Below, in pieces: positions 17,304 to 26,588 of a DNA stretch of 64,000 bases. Below the pieces are notes generated by a model, which was given only the letters and a program-made list of their open reading frames with translations, had not been told where the DNA came from and made no database searches. The DNA is taken from contig CAKKNE010000003.1 in NCBI GenBank assembly GCA_918797485.1, positions 2,728,001 through 2,792,000 of the forward strand. Direction: 5' to 3'. The DNA is from Pelagomonas calceolata (taxonomy: Eukaryota > Sar > Pelagophyceae > Pelagomonadales > Pelagomonadaceae). Numbering within the stretch: the first letter of the stretch is position 1; every line of letters begins with the position of its first letter. A program made the position numbers and the translations under genes.

Positions 17304-17523
17304 GTCGATCGCTATCGCTCGCTTCTTAAGTCTATAATACATACTTTACGCCAGGAGGCGCCTCAAATACCGATGCCGTCCTTCGGCCGGGGAGGAGCCC
17401 GTTCGGGGTCGATGATCGGCCGGAGGAACTTGCCCGGCACCGGCAAAGGTTTCAGAGGGTCCTTGTTGCGCACGCGCGTCGGCCGCACGCCCTGGGCCTT
17501 GGCCCGCGCGAAGGCCCGCAGCG

Positions 17524-19068
17524 ATGGCCGCGGCGGCCGCCGGGCCGTCGTTCCTCGCGGAGGGCGCGACGCCGCGCCGCCGCCGCGCCTCCGCCACGAG
17601 TACGACGCCACCGTCCGCGCCGCGCGCCCTGGGCGCCTTCGAGCTCGACGACGACGACGAAGCCGACGACGACGGCGGCGGCGCGCCGGCCCCGCTCCCG
17701 CCCGCCGCGGGCGCGCTGAGCGCGCTCGCGGCGCACGCGGCGCCCGCGCCGCCGCCCCGGCGCGTCGACCCGCGGACGCTGCTCCCCGTGGCACCGCCGG
17801 CACCGCCACCGACCCCCGACATCGCCGACGACGACCCGCTCTGGCTCGCGGCCGCGGACGCGGCGTCGGCCCTGGCCGACGAGCACGAGCGCGACCAGGC
17901 CGCGGCGGCGGCGCGCCGCCGGGCGGCCGCGGACGCTGCGCAGCGCGAGCGGGGCGCCTTCGCGGGCCTCGCGCCGGACTTCAAGCCCGCGTGCCATTCC
18001 CATACCATCGTCGACGGGCGCTTCGTGCGCATGGAGGCGACGACGCCGGCCAAGGTCCGCGACGCGCCGACGCCGCGCCGCGCGCCGCCGCAAATCCCGC
18101 GCCTCGGCCCGCCGCGGCCCCGCTACGACCCCCGGACGATGATGCCGCTCGCGTCGCCGGCGCCGCGCCGCGTCGATCCGCGCACGATGCTTCCCCTGGC
18201 GGCCGCGCCGCCTCCAACGCCGCGCCGCCTGGTGCCGCCGACGCCGCGGCGCGTGGTTCCGCCGACGCCGCGCCGCCTGGTACCTCCGACGCCACGCCCG
18301 CGCGCGACGCTCCCCCTGGCCGCGCCGCCGCGGCCGACGGCGCCACCTGCGCCCCCGGCGCCGGTCGAGCCGGGGCGCGACGCGGCCGCGGCCGCGGCCT
18401 GGTCCGCGCTCGCGGCCGAGAACGACCACCTCCGCCGCGAGAACGACACGCTCCGCGGCGAGGTCGACGACCTGCGGCGCGCGGCGCAACCCGGCGGCGT
18501 GTCCTGTCTGCTCGCCGCCGCCGACGAGATGGACGACGGCGTGTCGACGGCGGCTCTGACGCCGGCGGACCGCGTCATCTCCATCACGCGGCCGGCCGAG
18601 ACGCCGTCGTCGATCAGCGACTGCCTGACGCCGACGCAGACGCAATCGCAGACGCCCGGCGGCTTCAGCGGCGGGAGCGCGCCGGGGCGCATGGAGCGGC
18701 GGGTCGACGGCGACGAGGTGACTCCAGCGTGGCGGAGCCGCTCCGGCGAGCGCGCCGAGACGCAGGAGGAGACCTGCTCCGTCGACGCCGTCATGGACAT
18801 GCCGCCGCCGGGCTACCGCATCGCCGACTCGCCCGTCGCGCCGGCGCCGTCCCAAAAGAAGAAGAAGAAAAAGAAGGCAAAGCGCCGCCGGCCGCCGGAC
18901 GAGGCGCGCCGCGCGTCGTCGGCGTCGGATCCGGTGAAGCGCCCGCGCCGGTCCTGTACCGAGTCCTCCTGGGGCGCCAAGCCGGACTACGGCTGCGCCG
19001 CGTACGACGACAGAGTCGATGCGGCGGTCCGCGCGGGCGCGGTCCTGTTCCCCAAGCGGTCGTGGTAG
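17524..19068 (+). CDS. proline/alanine-rich protein with DPRTMLPLA repeats and a leucine-zipper coiled coil
   Basis: 514 residues, strongly Pro/Ala/Arg-rich. Repeated short modules DPRTLLPVA, DPRTMMPLA and DPRTMLPLA occur at about 80, 198 and 218, then a run of TPRRLVPP repeats. A heptad segment (ENDHLRRENDTLRGEVDDLRR minus its last bases, about 299-322) is a clear coiled coil. A poly-Lys stretch (KKKKKKKAKRRR) near the C-terminus is a likely nuclear localisation signal. There is no recognised enzymatic domain; a nuclear scaffold or dimeric regulator is a guess. The opposite strand and third frame are also open here because of the Arg/Pro-rich codons; the coiled coil marks this frame as the real one. 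Confidence 0.7.
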   Translation: MAAAAAGPSFLAEGATPRRRRASATSTTPPSAPRALGAFELDDDDEADDDGGGAPAPLPPAAGALSALAAHAAPAPPPRRVDPRTLLPVAPPAPPPTPDIADDDPLWLAAADAASALADEHERDQAAAAARRRAAADAAQRERGAFAGLAPDFKPACHSHTIVDGRFVRMEATTPAKVRDAPTPRRAPPQIPRLGPPRPRYDPRTMMPLASPAPRRVDPRTMLPLAAAPPPTPRRLVPPTPRRVVPPTPRRLVPPTPRPRATLPLAAPPRPTAPPAPPAPVEPGRDAAAAAAWSALAAENDHLRRENDTLRGEVDDLRRAAQPGGVSCLLAAADEMDDGVSTAALTPADRVISITRPAETPSSISDCLTPTQTQSQTPGGFSGGSAPGRMERRVDGDEVTPAWRSRSGERAETQEETCSVDAVMDMPPPGYRIADSPVAPAPSQKKKKKKKAKRRRPPDEARRASSASDPVKRPRRSCTESSWGAKPDYGCAAYDDRVDAAVRAGAVLFPKRSW

Positions 19069-19458
19069 GCCTCCCCGATCGTCCCTTCCCCTATAAGCAC
19101 TCGGCTTTCGATTTTCCTTGCGGTAGGAGCTGAGAACATCGCGGCCGGCCGACGCGGCGGAGAGATGTTTGGGATGTATAGTTACGGTGCTAGGACTAGA
19201 CTTGCTAGTGTCTTACCTGCGCTAGCTAAATGGTAAGCCACAAAAACACTCGCCCTGGCTGACGCGAGCGTTGTGTGCAGTGCTTGCATCGTCTATTCGA
19301 CCGCTGCGACCGCCGCGCTCGTCGCACCGCATCGCTGGTTTGCAGTGCTCCAGTACCTGGGCATCCAGCCTGAGCAGTGCTGTGGTGTCACTCACGCGTG
19401 TGCGTGGTGCGTCCCCTGACGAGTGCTGTCACTCCAACTGTGCGTGCGTCCTCTAACG
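19069..19458. other. intergenic/promoter space before the thioesterase gene
   Basis: 390 bp with no gene seen and one palindrome copy. The 3' flank of the proline-rich gene shows no obvious structure. Confidence 0.55.
19204..19226 (+). promoter_or_regulatory. recurrent promoter palindrome, copy 6
   Basis: GCTAGTGTCTTAC-CTG-CGCTAGC, 233 bp upstream of the thioesterase start. Confidence 0.7.
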
Positions 19459-20097
19459 ATGGACACAATAACCCTCAATGTGCCAACTCTTCCATGCGTC
19501 GGCCTAGCTGCAGCCGCGGGACTGCTCGCATGCAAACTCATCGCGCCGCGACGACGCGCAGACGAAACGGAGCGTGGTCCCCTGCCCGCGTGGCTCGACG
19601 AGCTCGAGGACGACGAGAGCTACGAGCGCGTGCGGCTACCGGAGTGGGATAACGGGACCGAGTGGCGGCGAAAAAATGGTTTCAAGGGGTCTGATTACGT
19701 GCACGACGCCTGTGCGGCGGTGCACGTCCCGCGCTACTACCTACGAGGGGTGAGCGGCGGTGTCGGATCGAAACTCGTCGGCGCCGCTCATTTCGGGCCG
19801 GGCGCCGAGAGCCACCGGGGCCTGTGCCACGGCGGCACGATGTGTTCGCTCATGGACGACGTCGTCGGCTGGACAGGGTTCTGCGCGACAGGAGTTTGCA
19901 AGCCGTGGAGCGGCTTTACGGTGCAGATCAACACGGCGCTGAAAAAGCCCGTGGACGTCGGCAGTTGGCTGCGGATCGAGGGCGAAATTGTGAAGATCGA
20001 CGGCCGGAAGGTGTCGGTCAAAGCGCGCCTCCTCGACGTCGACGGCGACGTCCATTGCGAGGCGGAGGGCCTCGTCGTTTTGAAAAAGAAGTCTTAA
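19459..20097 (+). CDS. PaaI-type hotdog-fold acyl-CoA thioesterase-like protein
   Basis: 212 residues from ATG 19459 (MDTITLNVPTLPC); an upstream in-frame ATG at 19423 is possible. One N-terminal hydrophobic segment (VGLAAAAGLLACKLIA) could be a membrane anchor or signal anchor. The hotdog core contains SHRGLCHGGTMCSLMDDVVGW (about 118-137), the HGG-x6-D type signature of PaaI/THEM4-like thioesterases, and ends VHCEAEGLVVLKK. Members hydrolyse acyl-CoA thioesters; the acyl chain is unknown. It ends 40 bp from the convergent coiled-coil gene. Confidence 0.85.
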   Translation: MDTITLNVPTLPCVGLAAAAGLLACKLIAPRRRADETERGPLPAWLDELEDDESYERVRLPEWDNGTEWRRKNGFKGSDYVHDACAAVHVPRYYLRGVSGGVGSKLVGAAHFGPGAESHRGLCHGGTMCSLMDDVVGWTGFCATGVCKPWSGFTVQINTALKKPVDVGSWLRIEGEIVKIDGRKVSVKARLLDVDGDVHCEAEGLVVLKKKS

Positions 20098-20137
20098 TAT
20101 GTATAAGTTTAGTTCACAGCAGTACTATTTTCATAAT

Positions 20138-21079
20138 CTAAAGCCGGACGCCGGAGTCGTAGAACGACTTCACGCCGGACGCGTCGCAGTCCTTCCGCCA
20201 CGCGGTCTTCTTGCCGGACGCGCCGCGGACGCGCTTGAGCTGCTCGCCGGCGCTTTTGGCGACGGCGCCCGGCGCGCGCGTCAGCCGGGCCGGCTCCGCG
20301 CGGATCGCGCCAATTTGCGCGCGCGTGGCGCGGCCGGCAGAGACGGCCTTGTCGCTCGCGTAGGAGTAGATCTTCACGGCCTTGTCAGACGTGAACGCCG
20401 CGGCGGTCTTCGTGGCGGCGACGGTCTTATCCTTCGCCGTGCCCAGGAGTTTCTTCGTCAGGGACCGGACCCCCAGGCCCTCGAGGCGCTCGATCTCGGC
20501 GTCGCGCGCCGCGACGGACCGTCCGAGCGCCCCCGAGATGGCCTCGCTCCGCGCGACGTCGGTCTGCGCCGCGGCGCGCGCCTCCGCCGCCGCGGCCTTC
20601 TCGGCGGCCAATGCTTGCTCCGCCGCCGCGAGCTTCGCCTCCGTCGCGCCCAGTTTTGTCACCAACGTCAGGCTGCGCTGCTCCGCGGCCGCCTTGTCCT
20701 GGGCCGCGCCGAGCTTGACGCGCGCGAGGTCCGCGCCGAGGTCGTTGATCTGCTGCTTGAGGCCCTTGACGACGCCCTCCCAGGTCGACTCGACTTTCGA
20801 GAGCTCGAGCTTGTGCGCGCGCTGCGCCGACGTGAGGTCGTCGGCGGCCTGGCGCAGGCGGTCCGTGAAGCTCCGGACGGTCTGCTGCAGCGTCGACTTC
20901 TCGTCCGCGACCGTGAGCAGCTCCTTCTGCAGCTTGGTCACCTCCGACCGCTCGAGCGTGGCGACCGACGGCGTGACGCCGTTGACTTGGCCGTTCATGT
21001 AGGCCGGCTTGGTGGACAGCGGCGCCATGGCCGCAGCCGAGGACAGGCAGAGCGCGACGAGTAATGCAGTCGTCTTCAT
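20138..21079 (-). CDS. plastid- or secretory-targeted coiled-coil protein
   Basis: 313 residues from ATG 21079 (MKTTALLVALCLSSAAAMAP), chosen over the frame-opening ATG because this start gives a clean signal peptide. The AAAMAPLSTKPAY junction resembles a heterokont plastid bipartite leader. Residues of about 45-200 form a long coiled coil (heptads from ERSEVTKLQKELLTVADEK onward) with alanine-rich AAEQALAAEKAAAAEARAA segments. The C-terminal third is basic with K/D-K-A repeats (TAKDKTVAATKTAAAFTSDK). No known domain is seen; a structural role inside the plastid or a membrane compartment is inferred. Confidence 0.75.
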   Translation of the reverse strand: MKTTALLVALCLSSAAAMAPLSTKPAYMNGQVNGVTPSVATLERSEVTKLQKELLTVADEKSTLQQTVRSFTDRLRQAADDLTSAQRAHKLELSKVESTWEGVVKGLKQQINDLGADLARVKLGAAQDKAAAEQRSLTLVTKLGATEAKLAAAEQALAAEKAAAAEARAAAQTDVARSEAISGALGRSVAARDAEIERLEGLGVRSLTKKLLGTAKDKTVAATKTAAAFTSDKAVKIYSYASDKAVSAGRATRAQIGAIRAEPARLTRAPGAVAKSAGEQLKRVRGASGKKTAWRKDCDASGVKSFYDSGVRL

Positions 21080-21208
21080 CGTGATGCTGCTTGCAACTAA
21101 AATGCTACTAATAGATGGTGCACTCAACGCGGTGTTCGATTAATGTAACCAGTGGTCACCAGCTGAGCTCTAGCAATTTTGGAACTCGTTTTTGCTCGTC
21201 ACGCAACA

Positions 21209-21227
21209 CTAGCCAAAGGCACTAGGC
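21209..21227 (-). promoter_or_regulatory. recurrent promoter palindrome, short degenerate copy
   Basis: The reverse strand reads GCCTAGTGCCTTTGGCTAG. It is about 130 bp upstream of the coiled-coil gene and about 150 bp upstream of the divergent glycosyltransferase. Confidence 0.45.
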
Positions 21228-21375
21228 TTTTCGTACGACGTCGTGCATGCGCATAGTATCGTGTTTCGATCCATCCCGGACCGCTTCGAGTAAGTCCCGC
21301 CCCAAAACCCACGCAAGGCCTGCAAACAAAAGTGAGAGGCAGCCCAAGCAGCAGCATGGGCAGCATGGAGCAGAA

Positions 21376-24300
21376 ATGCTGAAACGACTCATATTCATCG
21401 CCGTGGCACGCGCGCACGTCGTGCACGAGCTGTTCGACAGCGCGCACCGGCCGGAGCTGCCGTCCCTCCCATTGGTCTATGATGATGGCGCGACGCAGCC
21501 GCTGCGCCTCTGGGAGGGCGACGACGTGGTTGCATCCCTCGCGGCGGCAGGGCCTCAAACAGGTCCGGCCTACGTCGACCGCGTCGTGCGCGCGGCGTAC
21601 GCGCGCGCGCACGCCGCAAATAGGACGCTGCGGCGGCGCTGGGCCGTAATCGTCGCGTCGCCGTCCGCCAGGATCACGCGACGTACCGCCACAAAAGCGC
21701 TGTGGGCGTCGGCACTCTCAGCCTGTGCGCATGCCGCTTCTGTTGTCGTGGTGGCGGACGGCTTTTCCATCTCACAAGACGATCGCGCGGCGTTGGGGAC
21801 GGCCTTGAACGCCTCGGGCTGTGTGCGGGCGTCGCTTGTCGTGCTGCGCGAGTGGACGGGGCCCGCGGCGGCGTACGCCGCCGGCGCCGCATCTGTCACC
21901 GACGAGCGCGCGATGCTGCTGTTCGTGCCCTGGGGCGTCTCGCTCGCGGAAGACGCCTTCGTGGCCTACGAGCGGATGCTGCGCGGCTATGGTGATAGCG
22001 TCGTGGCGTACGCGCCGACCCACAAAAACGGCTGCTCGCGCCTGCCGGTCGTCGCCGTCGATGCAACCAAGTGGCGCGCGATCCCAAAGCCGGACGTCGG
22101 CTACGCGCTCGACGGCGGCGTCGCGGCGTGGCTCGCGGCGCTGGAGGATTCTGGAGACGCCGTCGAGGCGCGGTGGAGAGTAGAGACTAGTAGTCCTGAA
22201 GAGGGCGCAATCCTGCTCGACCTCGACTGGGAGCGCCTGATCCAGCGCGACGCGGACCAGTTCCACCTGGCGCGGCGCGAAATTGGAGAGCCACCTTTAC
22301 AAGAACGTCAGACATGGCTCCGAGGCCCGAGCGCCATCTCTACCCAGCGGCACGAGCGCGAGGGCCGGGGAGAGGGCACGGTCGCCGCGTCCCTCTGCGT
22401 TTATGATGATGATCGGTTCCTCGAGAGCCTCGTGGAGGACCTCCTGCCGCGGCTCCGTCACCTCATCATCTCGCACGCGACGGCGCCGTGGTTCGGTACG
22501 GCGCGGCCGGCCGGGTTCCTGAGAGCAGCACAAACAGTCGACCGCATCCGCAGCAACGCACCAGACAAGGTCCGCGTCGTCAACGGCGCCTGGCCGTCGG
22601 AAGAGGCCCAGCGGAACGCGGCGCTGCAGCTCGCCGCCACGTTACTCCCGAGACCGACGCACTTGTTATTAGTCGACGGCGACGAGTTCTGGCACCCCGT
22701 GGAGTTGGACCGGGCCCTCGCGTTGGTCTACCAGGCCTCGCAGACACGAAGAATCAGTTGGGTGCGCGCGACGATGGCCACGTACTTCAAGACCGTGCGC
22801 TTCGTCGTCGACCCGCCGGAGCCCTTGAAGATCCTGTGGCTCGTCGAGGTACCCCTTCACCATACTCCGGTGACCTGCGGCTTCTCGGAAGCGCGGAACT
22901 GGGCCTGTTCTTCATCAGATGCATCGATCGACCTCGCTGCGACGATCGAGGCCCTGGGCACCTTTGTAGATCCTACAACTGCCAAATGCCACCATTTATC
23001 TTATGTGCGCACGACGGAGGAACTGCACGACAAATTAACGTCCTTCGCGCACGCGCGCGACGTGCGCGAGAATTGGCTGCGCGACGTCTGGCATGCTTGG
23101 GATATGAACAAAAGCCTCGAGGACCTGCACCCGACGCACCCTCCGGCGTTCAAGCGCACGGTCGTGCAGGAATTGCACGAGATGCCGCCGGCGTTGAGGA
23201 GGCTGGCGGAGGTGAGCGGTACTCCTTCCATCTTGGAGCTGGGACCGCCGCCTCCTCTTGTGGAACCCCCGGTACGTCAAGACCAACCTGTCACGGAGGA
23301 GGAAACGGACCTGCAGTGGAAGACGCTCGCGCCGGGCCACTTCGAGAGCGTGCTGACCGCGGCCGAGTTGCAAAGGAGGCCCAAGTTGGACATAGACGCC
23401 ACGCCCTCGGAACCGCGGTGCGATTCTGAGGGAGCGCCGCGCTTCGTTGTTCTCGTGCTAGGCGAGGGCGAGCTCGACGATAGCACCGAGGGCGTGTTTG
23501 CGGACTCAGCTGAAGCTGTGGCCGACGCGTTGAGGGAGCTTGGAGTTTCTAGGGTTTCCGTCGTGTACTGCGCGGATGCGAGATTATGTAAAGCGCCGCG
23601 CGACGCTCCTTTTTTCACCGTCGTACTAGGAGCGCACCACTTAGCTCGCTACCGTTTTGATGATCACGGCGTGTCAAAGACCCTGTGCGAGATGCAGGGC
23701 TGGCCGGCCCCCGATTCGTCGGTGCTGTACAATTTCGAAACGGTCAATGAGCAGACGCTGCTCAAGGACATCTTCCCGCGGTGGGCGCTCAAGAAGCACC
23801 TCTGGGACTACTCGTCGGCGTCGGTGCTGAAGCTGGCGCGGTTGAAGATCGACGCGCGGCACGTCCCGCTCGGGTGGTCTGACTCGCTCGAGCGGTATGC
23901 TCCCGTTGACGAACAGAGAGACCTGGGCGTCGTGTTCGTCGGTCGCATGAACGGACGGAGGAGGCAGGTCCTCTTGGAACTAAGAAAGAGGGGCGTGCCG
24001 GTCTACCACGCCAACGCCGACGCCTTGCTCTTCGGCGATGGGTTGCGAGATGTTCTTAGAAGAGCACGCGTCGTGCTCTCGCTGGCATACTTCGGCGACG
24101 CCGACGAGTGGAAGGCGACGCGCTACCTGCCGAGCATCGCCGCGGGGGCCGTCGTCGTCGCCGAGGCCGGCGGTGCGCCTCTGGAGCGGGAGGCCTGGCG
24201 CGAGGCCGTGGTGTTTGTGGAGGGCGTCGAGGCCATGGTCGATGTTGTGAAATTCTACGCGTCTAACGAAACGGCGCGGGCAGAAAGGGCCCGGCGCGCG

Positions 24301-24471
24301 GCGGCTGTTTTGAAGGCGCGCAGATTCGCGGCGGCCCTGCGTGGCCCCGTCGAGGACCTCGTGCTCGGGTCGTGCCGGTTCTGGCGGGCGGCTGATGTTG
24401 GGGATGCGGAGGCTTGGCGGTGGCGTGTGGCGGCGACTTCGTCTTCTTCCGCTTCCGGGGGTGAGCTCTAG
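21376..24471 (+). CDS. large two-domain glycosyltransferase, signal-anchored
   Basis: 1031 residues from ATG 21376 (MLKRLIFIAVARAHVVHELF), giving a signal peptide or anchor. A first region (about 30-260) is poorly conserved. A GT-A-like domain (about 335-620) contains VAASLCVYDDDRFLESLVED and the DxD-type VDGDEFWHP motif typical of GT2/GT92-like enzymes. The last third (about 880-1010) resembles the C-terminal half of CgeB/GT4-like GT-B enzymes (VVFVGRMNGRRRQVLLELRK ... YLPSIAAGAVVVAEAGG). Two different glycosyltransferase folds in one Golgi/ER-lumenal chain would suit polysaccharide or glycoprotein synthesis; substrates cannot be read from sequence. Confidence 0.75.
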   Translation: MLKRLIFIAVARAHVVHELFDSAHRPELPSLPLVYDDGATQPLRLWEGDDVVASLAAAGPQTGPAYVDRVVRAAYARAHAANRTLRRRWAVIVASPSARITRRTATKALWASALSACAHAASVVVVADGFSISQDDRAALGTALNASGCVRASLVVLREWTGPAAAYAAGAASVTDERAMLLFVPWGVSLAEDAFVAYERMLRGYGDSVVAYAPTHKNGCSRLPVVAVDATKWRAIPKPDVGYALDGGVAAWLAALEDSGDAVEARWRVETSSPEEGAILLDLDWERLIQRDADQFHLARREIGEPPLQERQTWLRGPSAISTQRHEREGRGEGTVAASLCVYDDDRFLESLVEDLLPRLRHLIISHATAPWFGTARPAGFLRAAQTVDRIRSNAPDKVRVVNGAWPSEEAQRNAALQLAATLLPRPTHLLLVDGDEFWHPVELDRALALVYQASQTRRISWVRATMATYFKTVRFVVDPPEPLKILWLVEVPLHHTPVTCGFSEARNWACSSSDASIDLAATIEALGTFVDPTTAKCHHLSYVRTTEELHDKLTSFAHARDVRENWLRDVWHAWDMNKSLEDLHPTHPPAFKRTVVQELHEMPPALRRLAEVSGTPSILELGPPPPLVEPPVRQDQPVTEEETDLQWKTLAPGHFESVLTAAELQRRPKLDIDATPSEPRCDSEGAPRFVVLVLGEGELDDSTEGVFADSAEAVADALRELGVSRVSVVYCADARLCKAPRDAPFFTVVLGAHHLARYRFDDHGVSKTLCEMQGWPAPDSSVLYNFETVNEQTLLKDIFPRWALKKHLWDYSSASVLKLARLKIDARHVPLGWSDSLERYAPVDEQRDLGVVFVGRMNGRRRQVLLELRKRGVPVYHANADALLFGDGLRDVLRRARVVLSLAYFGDADEWKATRYLPSIAAGAVVVAEAGGAPLEREAWREAVVFVEGVEAMVDVVKFYASNETARAERARRAAAVLKARRFAAALRGPVEDLVLGSCRFWRAADVGDAEAWRWRVAATSSSSASGGEL

Positions 24472-24585
24472 TTGTATAAGTGTTATTCATGTTCGCACAT
24501 TAGCACAGGGGCACAGCGGAGACATAAGGGAGGGCGTTGTTGGGGGAGGGAACAAAAATAGGCGGCGTCGGCGCGGGCCGCGCGA

Positions 24586-26298
24586 CTACTTCGCCGGCGC
24601 GGCGACCGGCGCGCCGCAGCCGCACGGCGCCCAGCGCGCGCGCGGCTTGGGCGGGTAGTTCTTCGGGCCCTTGACCTTGCGGACCGCGCCCCTCTTCTTC
24701 GCCGGGAGCGGTCGCCCGAGGCCGAACGAGTCCGGCACGTCTGAGAGGCCCCCGGCGTCGACCTTCTTGAGGAACTTCTTGCCCTTCGCCTTGAGCGCCA
24801 GTGTGGGCCCGAGCATGGCCCAGAGAAACTTGAGGAGGCCGCCGTGGTGCATCGGCGCGGCGTCGAAGAGCCGGCTCTTCAGCACGAACATCGTCGCCGC
24901 CGGGTGGCACTTCTCCAGCGCGTCCATGTTCTTCGTCGAATAGTACAGGAGCGCGGGCAGAGTCTTGTGCGAGAAACGTAGATTCTCGCCTGACACGAAG
25001 TAGCACAACGAGTTCTTGAACGCGTCGTCGACGCAGGTCGCCTCCAGGTAGGCCGTGAGCGCCGCGGAGAGGCAGACGTTGAAGAGGTTCAGCGACGGGC
25101 CGAGCTTGATGCTGTCGGCCGAGAAGATCTTGAATGCATCATCCACGACGTTGTAGCCGAACAGTTCGTCGGGAGCGGTTTCGTAACCGGCCGTGGCGTC
25201 GACCACCAGGCAGCCGGGCGCGATCGGCAGGCGGCCCTGCTGGAGGATGATCTCGCCGGGCTCCACGGCCACGACGCGCCCGAGCCGCACCGCCGCCACG
25301 GAGCGGATCTGCTCGAGCTGGGACTTGTTGATCGTGGCGCCCTTGAAGACGCGCGGCGGTTCGCCGCCCGGGAAGATGCGGGCGCAAATGCCCTCCTTCT
25401 CAAGGCCTAAGGCCACACTCATGGAGTCCGACGCTTCCAGGAGCGCAGGGAAGAATTTTGCCATCGCCTCGTAGTACCCGCTCGTACGAGACGGCCAGAT
25501 GCCGTCGCGAAGGAACATCCACCTGTCGTGCGGCACGATCCACGTGATCGCGTCCGTCGAGACCTATGCGCATATCAATCAGTGAGTCGGGCGGTCGATG
25601 GCGTGGAGGGATTCAGCCGTGGCGACGCGCCGCGACGATTTGATTTATGCACTGATCGGGACGCCCGAGTCGAGCAAGTGACACACCGCATCGACGCCGC
25701 TCTTGCCCGCGCCGACGACGACGTAGGACGACGCGTTGGGCACTTCGAGGGCGTTGAGGGGCCGGCACTCGACGCCGTCGGCGACGGGGAACGGCGGCGG
25801 CCGCGTCGACGGCACCTGGACGTTTGAGATAGTAGTGACGGTCTTGCGCGGCGTCACCCACGTGGTCGCGCCGTCGTTGGTCGTCAGCAGGGCGCGCGCG
25901 CCGCGCGCCTCGTAGGAAGTCTCCAGCCGGATATCGACCCGTCCGCTCGCCTCGAACTGGGCCAGGACCTTCTCGTAGTAGGCGACGACCTCCGGGCCCG
26001 AAGCGAGGTCGTCGCGGTCGAACACCTCGCGGCCTTTCGCATCCCTCGCCTTCCCGAGCGGCAGCGAATTCACGCCATAATAGTGGGAGGGCTGGTGGAG
26101 GCGCACGAACGGGTACGAATCAACCCAGTGGCCGCCGGCCTTGGCGCGGCGGTCCACGAGCACCACGCGGCACGTCGGGTCCTCGGTGAGCAGCGTGTCC
26201 ACAAACGCCATGCCCGCCGCGCCGGCGCCGACCACCAGGTAGTCGCAGCGCAGCTCGTTCGACGGCGCCTCCTTGCTCTCGTCATTCGCGGCCATCAT
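24586..26298 (-). CDS. FAD-dependent NAD(P)-binding oxidoreductase (flavin monooxygenase-like), with introner
   Basis: complement(join(24586..25563,25663..26298)), 537 residues. The FAD-binding dinucleotide motif is YLVVGAGAAGMAFVDTLL at about 21-38, followed by acidic DRR at the end of the second strand. The second Rossmann motif, VVVGAGKSGVDAVCHLL (about 190-206), matches NADPH-binding GxGxSG. The introner interrupts just after this motif, and exons join in phase 0 (LLDSG then VSTDAITWIVPHDRWM). The C-terminal part (about 300-535) has no clear match and ends in a Lys/Pro-rich tail. The family includes FMO-like and SidA-like oxidases; the substrate is unknown. The ATG pair at 26298/26295 leaves the exact start open. 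Confidence 0.85.
25564..25654 (-). mobile_element. introner element (subfamily B) in the FAD oxidoreductase gene
   Basis: A 91-bp element with gene-strand ends CAGTGCATAAATCAAAT and GATTGATATGCGCATAG. The flanking duplication is decayed (GTCCCGAT/GTCTCGAC, 6 of 8). The intron is 25564-25662 (99 bp). The interior GTCGCGGCGCGTC and CTCCACGCCATCGAC blocks are shared with the RECQ and membrane-protein copies. Confidence 0.9.
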
Positions 26299-26588
26299 GC
26301 TGGCGCTCTGTCCGCAGTTCTAAGCTACGGTGGGCTGCGGTTTTGCAGTGAGAGCAGTGCTGTGCCTTCCGGTCGTTTGTGGCCGGGAGTGTGTTATAAA
26401 TGGCGGCGGCTGGTGAGCTCAACCGCTGGGTTATCAAGAGCCCTAGACACCACCGCGGTGCGTAGTTTGCTCCGGGCACAGCGAGTACAGCTGCTGCCCC
26501 TTGCGCCAAGTGATTCCTAGTGTGTCTAGACTCGGAAGCGCGCCCGAACGCCATCGACGCGAGGCATCAGAGTAAACTTCCCACAACC
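26299..26588. other. intergenic space with an isolated introner-core fragment
   Basis: No gene is seen. At about 26540-26569 it carries GCGCCCGAACGCCATCGACG and the next few bases, nearly identical to the interior of subfamily A introners but without their terminal repeats. CCTAGTGTGTCTAGAC at about 26516 matches half of the promoter palindrome. Confidence 0.5.

Noticed and set aside
17363-17520. Minus-strand peptide ending RPIIDPERAPPRPKDGIGI near the start of the proline-rich gene
   Set aside because: Codons look coding-like for about 50 residues, but there is no start, no upstream exon and it overlaps another gene's 5' region. Kept only as a possible curiosity.
17373-19133. 586-codon plus-strand frame overlapping the proline-rich gene
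   Set aside because: Arg/Pro/Ala low complexity with no heptads or motifs; the overlapping frame from 17524 contains a clear leucine zipper and repeated DPRTMLPLA units.
20099-21064. 321-codon plus-strand frame opposite the coiled-coil gene
   Set aside because: Arg/Leu/Gly-rich shadow typical of high-GC coiled-coil genes; the minus frame has a signal peptide and heptads.
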